Shown here piece by piece: positions 1 to 5,664 of a stretch of 5,664 bases of DNA; the stretch's first letter is position 1; every line of letters starts with the position of its first letter. The notes under the pieces are model-generated. The model was not told where the DNA came from, ran no database searches, and saw nothing but the letters and a program-made list of their open reading frames with translations. The DNA is from an uncultured Clostridia bacterium. Lineage in GTDB: Bacteria > Bacillota > Clostridia > Christensenellales > Pumilibacteraceae. The position numbers and the translations under genes are program-made. The stretch spans positions 1-5,664 of the forward strand of contig CAKQJJ010000107.1 in NCBI GenBank assembly GCA_934247335.1, written 5' to 3'.

Positions 1-895
1 GCGGATCGAGCAATTTTATTATTCCGTTTTTCTCGTCGACGAGCGTTTTTTCGGCATATTCCACGGCGGACAATGCCTTTTCCTTGGTTGTTATTCCGCT
101 TATCGCGGCATATGCCTGCGTCAGCAAATCTATTTTGCATTCCGCGCTTTTTTCGTCACCCAATACAGTTCCGTCGTCGGTAATTGCACGAATAAAATAC
201 TTTCCGTTAAAACACGCGTCGACGCCGGCTTTTAAAAGAGATTTTTTCTCGAAATAATATTTCTTTTCCGACGGCACAGTTATATAACGAATAAATTTAC
301 CTATTACCTCGTACAAGAACATCGAAAGCCAGACGCTTTTACCCTTTCCGCCCATTCCAACGAGATTCATGCCGTCGTTCCAATCACCGCCGTGCATATA
401 CACAAGTCCGTCGGGAGAAATTTCGTCGCACACCGACAATATCGCTCTTTTACAATGTTCGAGCAAGCTTTCCGACTTTTCCTCGGGCTCCATAACGCCG
501 CAAACGCTTTCTTTGCCTTTCGGAATGATCACGTTTTTCAAAAACGGAATTCTTTCGGCAAGAATAAAGCAGTCGCCCGTAAACGCGATGTACTCCGAAA
601 CTACGTACGGAAGAAAAAGCCGATCGTCCATTATACGCGTTCTCACCCCGAAAAACGGCTCGTGCCACCAATGCATGACGTCGCCGTCGGCAAATTGATG
701 AGCGGCGCAACGAATAATATGCTTTTTTACCGCGTCGCAGTCTATATAAAGCATCGTAAGACAATCCTGCAACTGATCGCGAAATCCGTACGCTCCGCTT
801 ACCTGATAATAGCCCGCCCTTCCGTAAAATCTGCTGCAATAAACTTGATACGGCAACCACTTGGCAAGCAACGAAAGAGAAGAATCGCAATCGAT
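1..895 (-). other. GH94 phosphorylase catalytic barrel, truncated by the left window edge
   Basis: Residues 1590-1887 start the (alpha/alpha)6 barrel that phosphorolyses beta-1,2-glucan and sets chain length in the Cgs family. Signatures are YQVYCSRFYGRAGYYQVSG leading to AYGFRDQLQD (1624-1633), GDVMHWWHEP (1660-1669), GVRTRIMDDRLFLPY (1672-1686), HGGDWNDGMN (1757-1766), GKGKSVWLSMFLYEV (1772-1786), ECKIDLLTQAYAAISG (1841-1856) and GIIKLLDP (1880-1887). The general acid is an Asp of GDWNDGMN, most likely D1763, though D1760 should also be considered. The barrel ends beyond position 1, so the phosphate-binding residues expected near a GGQYTH-like motif cannot be judged. What is seen is well conserved and looks active. 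Confidence 0.9.
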
Positions 896-3800
896 ATCGA
901 TACACGAAAGGCGTTTATACGCGCTAAGCGAGCGATAATCTTCCTTACGAAAATCTTCGCTGTCCGCATTGCCACCTATCAGTACTCTAACCTTGATTTT
1001 TTCGCCTTGTACTATGTCAGACATAGTACTAAAATATGGCAAATTCAGCGATTTTTTCATATGTTTTCGCACAATTTCGCAATTATCGTTTTTGATTTCA
1101 AAATCCGAACCGTTAAAAACTATCCATGCTTTACGTCCGTTTTTCGTGTTTTCGACGCAAAATTTTCCGTCATCCGCTTTTGTAAATTCAATATGACAGA
1201 GATTTTTTTCAAAAAAGTCGCCTAATACCGGAGCAATCGCGAACCCCAATTCCAACTTTCTGCTCTCATCGGAAATGTTTTCTATTTCAAGAGAATATGC
1301 CTTACTTCCTTTCTCTGTTATAAAAGTTTTAAGGACTGTTTTTATACCGTTGTGTCCGAGTACGAATTCGGTGAAGCCCAAATCGTGGCGACAATACCCG
1401 TTTACCTTTTCGTTCAATCCGTTTATCGCCCACGAATCGCCTTTTTCAGAAAGAAAAATCAGTTCACTGCACGCTTCGTACGTGAAAAACGCACTCGTTT
1501 TTTCTTCCCTCGAATTATTTCCGAAAGAGAATCCGCCGCCTCTGCTAGTTATCACGGTGCCACCGCACTCGTTTGCGATAACGTTGCAAAACGGACGCTT
1601 GCCGGGCGACGTAATTATAAACGAGCAATCGGGCGCAAAATATCCGCACGAAAGAGAAAGTCGCCTTTCGGGCAAAATTATTTCCGGATCATCGTATATC
1701 TTGCTCCTCAAATAAAACGTTTTACTGTCGGATTTACGCAAAATTCCGTCAATGTAATAGCTTGCCGCCAGCCTTGATATTTCCTCTCCCATCTTTTCGG
1801 GCACGATTTCGACTTTACAACCACGCGGCAAAACGTTATAAATACCCGAAGCACTTACCTCCGATTCGATTTCGTGTTTTAACTGCGAAAAATATCCTCC
1901 GGCTTCCGCAACCGAAATAACCACGTCGAAAACGAGTCCGTATTTATACAGTAAAACGAAAGTTTTAAGCTTACTTTCAAGTCCGAAAATATCCGACGAG
2001 CTTTTAACGAATACGGTATTTATCGGATTGTCGTAAGCATATCCGGCTTTATCGGACAAAACGTTGCACCCGAAACTTGCCGTCATGAGCTTTGCCGCAA
2101 GCCGACATTGGTCGATACTCATTCCGCTTGCATTTTCGGGTAACATTTTATTGCTTATTTTTTCGGCGAGATTTTGATCGCCCAACACTTTTGCACGGCG
2201 ATACAACGTCGGCTTATCGTTTGCGCAAAACAAGCAGAAATAAATCTTTTTTGCCTCATGCGGCAGCAAGGTTACTACGCTCTTCCCGCAAAGAATTGCC
2301 TCGTCGAGGCTAAATTCCGCGTCGGCTCCGCAAATCGAATAACCGCAAAACACCCAGCTTTTTCGATTTTCGCAAAAGGCAACGCTTTTGTTTTTATCGA
2401 AAAGCGATATAAACAGTCTGTTAAACGCCGGATGCGCAAGATAATCGTCTGCTTTTGCCAGAATCGGCTCAAACGTTCCTTTAATTTCTACGTTTATCGG
2501 TGAATTTCCGAGGTTTTCCAAAGTAAGCGTTCGCATTTCGCCCTCGAAACCCGCCAAAGGACAGATTTCTTCGCTCACTTCCACAAAACCTACGGACCGC
2601 TCGACGCGCGTTTTTCCTTGCAAAAACGTCACTTTTCGGGTTTTGTATTGTTCCTCGGCAAACGACGAAACCTCAATCGAAAACGCTTTCCCGCCGATAA
2701 ATTCGTCGTAAACCGCATAGCCGCCGAATATCGCTCTTCCGTTGCCGTTTTGCCCGGTAATAAAATAATAATTGCCGCTCGAAATAAGATTTAGTTCCGA
2801 ATGCAGGTCGCCGAAAAAAGCAAATTCGCGTTGTTCGGAAACGGAGCGAGCGTATTTTTTCGCGCTTTTTCGCATCGCAAAGCTTTCGTAATCGGGAACC
2901 AGACTCACGCTTTTCACCGCACATGAAATATGCGGATTTTCACGCAGTTTTCTTTTCGGAAAATCGGTAAGATAATTGGTTATCGCCATTAAAATCATGC
3001 CCTGATGATGTGCCATAAACGATTTTATGACTTTTCCGTCAATCGCCTCGTAAAACCCGTACTTCCCGTACGCTCCGACGCGGCAAAGATTTTCGGCGTT
3101 TTCGACAACCGCTTTCGGAACAAAAGGCAAGCACAAAAAAGAAGCGTACGGAGCCGCAACTCCTCCCGCGGCGTTTTCCGACAACGCAATTTCGCTTATT
3201 CCAAACGCTTTGTATCTGTAATTTCCGCTCTCGTCCACGCCTGCGTACTGGCTTTCGGAAACGCCCCATACGCCCGCAACCGATCTTTTTTGCTGCATAG
3301 AAACGACCGACAGCGCGCTTTCGTAAAGATCGGATCCGCTCGGGAAACGCACGAAAAGCCACGGCATGAGATACTCGAACCCCCCACCCGTCCAGGAATA
3401 CTGGCATTTGTATTTCAAAGAAAATTTCCGCCTTAATGCAAGCAAAGACGACATCGGAATTTTTCCGTACCCCGCGCAAAAAATATAGCAAATCAGAGCC
3501 TCGCTTGCCGCAAGATCGTAATGCCCGGCATCGAGACCGCCATCGGCGCCGTTATATCCGATATATCCGATATACAGTAAATTCTTTTTCACATCGAAAA
3601 GCGGCGTGAAATCGACCTCATCGATCATTTCATCTGCGATTTTTCCGCACTCCGAGTTTAAAAACGGACGAATATAACACAAACACATGAAAAAATTACC
3701 GCTGTCCACGGTAGAAACGTACGACGGATACAAAACGTTTCCGTTTTCGGTGTCATACCAATTATATAAATGCCCATGCCACTTTTTAAGTTTCGCAACC

Positions 3801-5664
3801 TCTTCCAAAATTCCAAAAGTTATTTCGTCGAATTTTTTGCGGTCGATAAAATTATTCACAAGCGCGCACACGCATGCCGTAAGCGACATTCCGATATTGG
3901 TTGGCGAAGTTCTTTTGGCAAAAACGTCTTCCTTTTCACAAAGGCAATTATCGCAAATCAGATACTCGCGTTTTTCAAATTGAACTTCGTAATATCTCCA
4001 CGTGTCTTTCGCTATATTTTTGAGCAAATCGACCGAAATTTTTTGCTTTTCACTTTTTTGCTTTTTCGATAAAAACTCCAAAAATACTGCCGAAGCGAAA
4101 GTCGCGGCAAATATATAAAACCAAATTATTCCGCTTATCGGCCCGGCAATCAGATAAAGCGACGCCGCAACCAAAGATAAAACGACGTACGTCTTTTTTC
4201 CGCCGTCCTTTGCAAACGTGTTCCACCGCATAAGATTTTTTCGGGTTTTCAGCCGAACCAGCGTTATTGCAAGCGTGCAAAAATCGACAACCGCTCTGTA
4301 CGCAAGCGTTGTCAACGCAAAATAACAAACTAAAAAACTTTTCGCAATCCCATTAAAGTTTCCGCGACAAGAAAATAACTGACAGATAAACGGGAAAAAC
4401 ACGAGGGAAACAGTCAGGGCTATACCCACGGCGTTATTCGTAAAACAAAATATCGTCAGCGCAGTAAACAAAAACGCCGGCACGAGTGATGCCAGAATAT
4501 TGGACAAAATATGCATTTTCTGGGCAAAACAAAGCGGATTTTTAATTCTTTTTCCCGTCTTGTTTTTAACGTACGGAAAAAGATAGCGCAAAAGTTGTAC
4601 GTCGCCCCTGAGCCACCTGTTTCGGCGCGCCTCGCTTTTTGCAAAACTTTGCGGACAGTTTTCAAGAACAGTGAAATCGGTATTTACGCAGCCGGAAAAG
4701 GCGCCTTCGATAAAATCGTGGCTTAAAATGGCGTTATCGGGAAAAGTTTCGGCGGTTTCTTCGTAAAATTCTTTTACGCGATATATTCCCTTTCCGGTGT
4801 AATTTCCGTAAGAAAATACGTCGCGATTAAAATCTATTCTATTCTGATCGTAATTGCCCGAATATCCGTTTTCAAAAACCTTCGTGTAAGCGTTCCGGTT
4901 TGCCGACGAAATATCGTTTGAAGCGTTTAACGCCGCGACGGCGACTTTTTTATTGGCGGGATGCGCCATCACCGAGCACAACTGCGCCGCTTTCGTAGTA
5001 AAATTATCTTCGTCGAGCGTAATCACGTATTCAAAATTGCGTTCCACACCGTCACAAACGTAAAAATCGGTCGTTTTATTAAGCAAATACGCGTTTAATT
5101 CCAATAACGCGCCCCTCTTTTTCTCGTACGGCTCGAATTTGCCGGTTAAAGCGTTTTTCTTTCTTTTGCGAACGACCAAACCGTATCCGCCGCTATTTGC
5201 ATCCGTCTGCAACTGCCGTATTACTCTTTTTTCTTCGTAAGAAAAATAATCGTTTTCGGACGACGGAAAATCGACAAGAAGCGCACACTTAAATTCGTGG
5301 TTGCCGTATTTTATTTCGAGAATTCTCGATTTTAGCCTTTCCGAATCGTTTATATCCGACACGAGAGCGCACATGACGACGATAGTCTTTTTTGCCTGCT
5401 CGTCATACGTTTGCGCCGTGGGAATTTTCTTTTTTTCCGCAAAACCGGATATCGCCGTTCGCAAAAACGAACCGATTGTAAATACTATCGGAAGCGTTAG
5501 CCACAGAAAGCTTAAATTTACAATCGCCGCAGCAAAAAACCACATGGCAAGAAGGGCGACGAATAAGCAATAATACGCAAATTTACAGTCTTTATTGACG
5601 TTTTGCCGCATAACTTCAAGCATGTCATTGCCGTACAAAGCCTTTTGTTCGGACAGGAAAACCG
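1..5664 (-). CDS. ndvB: Cyclic beta-1,2-glucan synthase (NdvB/Cgs family), internal fragment, open at both ends
   Basis: A single frame gives 1,887 residues without a stop, and family motifs occur in the expected order from one edge to the other, so there is no frameshift. The enzyme makes cyclic beta-1,2-glucan from UDP-glucose at the cytoplasmic membrane. Visible parts are the GT84 core (LDEDN at 216-220, HDFIEG at 315-320, RRNRW at 346-350), flanking membrane helices, the GH189 cyclization domain (TSPTNIG at 585-591, SEA around E721, SES around E803, MAHHQGM at 883-889) and the GH94 phosphorylase (GFRDQLQD at 1626-1633, HWWHEP at 1664-1669, GDWNDGMN at 1759-1766). Missing are several hundred N-terminal residues and the C-terminal end of the GH94 barrel, which should carry the GGQYTH-type segment. 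No start codon, ribosome site or promoter is inside the window. Automatic pipelines may name it a glucoamylase-family or GH36-type glycosyl hydrolase protein. The family is secure; the actual product was inferred from homology. The symbol follows the rhizobial name; Brucella uses cgs. Confidence 0.95.
908..1747 (-). other. Second GH94-type beta-sandwich module
   Basis: Residues about 1306-1585 match the N-terminal beta-sandwich that packs against the GH94 barrel. Good signatures are CNVIAN (1359-1364), matching the family's W-V-N-V-I-A-N strand; GGGFSFGNNSREEKTSAF (1375-1392), matching the G-x-x-x-x-ENSREN-L-T-x-W loop; GHNGIKTVLKTFITEKGSKAY (1436-1456); and LEIENISDESRKLELGFAIA (1459-1478), the repeat strand pair near the module end. 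In GH94 enzymes this module contributes to dimer contacts and to walls of the substrate pocket. It runs into the barrel through SLLAKWLPYQVY. Confidence 0.78.
1009..1029. repeat. Perfect inverted repeat, 10-bp arms with 1-nt spacer, inside the coding sequence
   Basis: The arms gtactatgtc and gacatagtac are exact reverse complements around a single a at 1019. They encode STMSDIV in the loop between the second beta-sandwich and its last strands. No promoter or second gene lies beside it. The loop is too small to form as a hairpin without opening inner pairs, so a dyad protein site or chance are the main options. Function unknown. Confidence 0.6.
1748..2212 (-). other. Linker domain between the two beta-sandwiches, poorly conserved
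   Basis: Residues about 1151-1305 sit where family members have a small alpha/beta region around a GISGDLPIVLVRI strand. Here the matching strand seems to be YDNPINTVFVKS (1210-1221), with the GISGD part lost. It is followed by a helix (LESKLKTFVLLYKYG) and a strand (LVFDVVISVAEAGGYFS), which together keep the helix-strand order of relatives that read 'RYWRLKGLAVDLVILNE'. The frame stays open and is flanked by secure domains, so this is a diverged part of the same protein. No catalytic role is known for the region. Confidence 0.55.
2213..2830 (-). other. First GH94-type beta-sandwich module, divergent
   Basis: Residues about 945-1150 correspond to the first of two GT36/GH94-type beta-sandwich modules (Pfam PF06165) that follow the cyclization domain. 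Support comes from LISSGNYYF (959-967), RTLTLENLGNSPINVEIKG (1044-1062), a beta-strand pattern typical of this fold, and HPAFNRLFI (1077-1085), a near-exact family signature. Two other usual signatures are not seen: the GYSRW strand after the SNGRY-like start, and the ETDRxxFLGRGR segment with the LDPxxSLRR strand. The module also looks shorter than normal. It is not catalytic and is thought to be structural or glucan-binding. Confidence 0.7.
2942..4045 (-). other. GH189-type cyclization (glucoamylase-like) domain
   Basis: Residues about 540-907 match the (alpha/alpha)6 domain long annotated as 'glucoamylase-like' (Pfam PF10091) and later shown, in the Thermoanaerobacter italicus enzyme, to close the glucan ring by retaining transglycosylation (GH189). 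Landmarks are TSPTNIG (585-591), HGHLYNWYDT (629-638), YVSTVDSGN (648-656), GHYDLAASEA (713-722), SWTGGGFEYLMP (756-767), VWGVSES (798-804), YRYKAFGI (815-822), GKYGFYEAID (866-875) and MAHHQGM (883-889). By alignment from memory the nucleophile is E721 in the SEA motif and the acid/base is E803 in the SES motif. They lie 82 residues apart here, a little closer than I expect for relatives, because the loops between them are shorter. E763 is also conserved. The C-terminal border is uncertain. Confidence 0.88.
3553..3574. repeat. Perfect 9-bp tandem repeat, 2.4 copies, encoding IGY-IGY
   Basis: The unit atatccgat repeats with no mismatch over 22 bases. The period equals three codons, so the frame is kept and the protein reads Y-IGY-IGY-N at residues 696-703. 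Relatives as I recall them carry one IGY before the acidic loop that leads to the nucleophile motif, so this may be a recent slippage duplication. It lies about 20 residues ahead of E721. Confidence 0.8.
4070..4513 (-). other. Membrane-helix bundle between transferase and cyclization domains
   Basis: Residues 384-531 hold clear hydrophobic segments at about 384-407, 411-430, 491-507 and 508-531. A less regular stretch at 440-468 contains internal R456 and D460, so it may be a re-entrant or interfacial helix. The basic segment LVRLKTRKNLMRW (468-480) follows it. Together with the hairpin upstream of the GT84 core this gives about six strong membrane helices, in line with the topology known for Brucella Cgs. 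The bundle presumably keeps the nascent glucan near the cytosolic catalytic domains. Exact helix ends are estimates by eye. Confidence 0.82.
4553..5395 (-). other. GT84 glycosyltransferase domain (UDP-glucose to beta-1,2-glucan)
   Basis: Residues about 90-370 form the GT-A-like transferase core that polymerises beta-1,2-glucan. It opens with a beta strand (KKTIVVMCALVSD), then CALLVDFPSS (D131), which matches the family's LLTDF nucleotide-side motif. EKKRGALLELNAYLL (180-193) is the conserved K/R-rich KRG segment. LDEDN at 216-220 supplies the DxD-type metal and UDP ligands (D217, D219), where many relatives read LDADT. MAHPANK follows, then YTGKGIYRV and LSHDFIEG, with D316 as the likely catalytic Asp. 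RRNRWLRGD fits the family's (Q/R)xxRW motif, with R at the first position. All the residues expected for activity are present. The stretch between MAHP and YTGKGIY looks shorter than in the proteobacterial sequences I recall, and the usual ILQPRV motif is not recognisable. Confidence 0.92.
5459..5581 (-). other. Two membrane helices ahead of the glycosyltransferase core
   Basis: Residues 28-68 form two hydrophobic stretches, the first around YYCLFVALLAMWFFAAAI and the second around LSFLWLTLPIVFTIGSFL. Basic and polar residues (RQNVNKDCK before, RT and EKKK after) bound the pair. In the family such helices precede the glycosyltransferase and hold it on the cytoplasmic face of the membrane. With only a short link between them they are likely a hairpin. 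More helices could lie upstream, beyond the right edge. Confidence 0.8.

Noticed and set aside
32..43. 12-bp palindrome ctcgtcgacgag
   Set aside because: About one such site is expected by chance in this length; it encodes LVDE in the GH94 barrel.
890..901. 12-bp palindrome atcgatatcgat
   Set aside because: It comes from an IDID codon run at the start of the GH94 barrel and is within chance expectation.
392..1225. 277-codon open frame on the plus strand
   Set aside because: It lies opposite the conserved GH94 and beta-sandwich coding region, resembles no protein family I know, is rich in Arg, Lys, Phe and Ile in a low-complexity way, and is explained by the codon pattern of the minus-strand gene.
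3039..3491. 150-codon open frame on the minus strand in another phase
   Set aside because: It overlaps the SEA-to-SES part of the cyclization domain, which reads correctly in the main frame. The alternate product is Arg- and Cys-rich with no recognisable motif.
4050..4328. Minus-strand open frame of 92 codons near the membrane bundle
   Set aside because: The main frame here encodes hydrophobic helices and the conserved RKNLMRW segment. The other frame is out of phase and shows no family motif or evidence of a frameshift.
4762..4778. Possible hairpin with 7-bp arms (cgtaaaa / ttttacg)
   Set aside because: Short A/T-rich stem inside conserved coding sequence, with no following U-run on either strand that would make it a terminator.
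5316..5329. 14-bp perfect palindrome tcgagaattctcga
   Set aside because: Palindromes of this length are expected about once in every few windows of this size, and it encodes the ordinary SRILE helix.
1..5664. Search for CRISPR repeats, tRNA or rRNA genes, insertion-sequence ends and riboswitches
   Set aside because: No spaced direct repeats, cloverleaf-like segments, long terminal inverted repeats or transposase motifs were seen; the conserved protein occupies every base.

Overview
The whole window is the interior of one very large gene on the minus strand. Codon by codon, one frame (first full codon at 5662-5660, last at 4-2) stays open for 1,887 codons with no stop. It runs off both edges: the start codon lies beyond position 5664 and the stop codon beyond position 1. 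There is no intergenic DNA, promoter, terminator, RNA gene, CRISPR array or mobile element. Residue numbers below count from the codon at 5662.

The product is a cyclic beta-1,2-glucan synthase of the NdvB/Cgs family, an inner-membrane megaenzyme usually near 2,800 residues. In translation order (right to left) it has: two membrane helices (residues 28-68); a GT84 glycosyltransferase core (about 90-370) with LDEDN, HDFIEG and RxxRW motifs; a membrane bundle (384-531); a GH189-type cyclization domain (about 540-907); two GH94-type beta-sandwich modules separated by a poorly conserved segment (about 945-1585); and the first half or more of the GH94 phosphorylase barrel (1590-1887), including the GDWNDGMN acid motif. 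The expected work flow is polymerisation of beta-1,2-glucan from UDP-glucose, trimming of chain length by phosphorolysis, and ring closure by transglycosylation, all in one chain.

The organism cannot be fixed. Moderate-to-low GC (about 40-45% by eye), A/T-rich codons mixed with many NCG codons, and a high cysteine content (59 counted in 1,887 residues, about 3%) suggest an anaerobic, probably uncultured bacterium, perhaps of Clostridia type. That is inference. The standard code fits, because every Trp is TGG and no in-frame TGA occurs.

I found no new multi-gene system. The points worth a second look lie inside the gene: catalytic cores well kept beside strongly drifted non-catalytic modules, a cysteine cluster at the start of the cyclization domain, an in-frame 9-bp duplication (IGY-IGY) near the presumed nucleophile, and a 10-1-10 perfect inverted repeat within the coding sequence.
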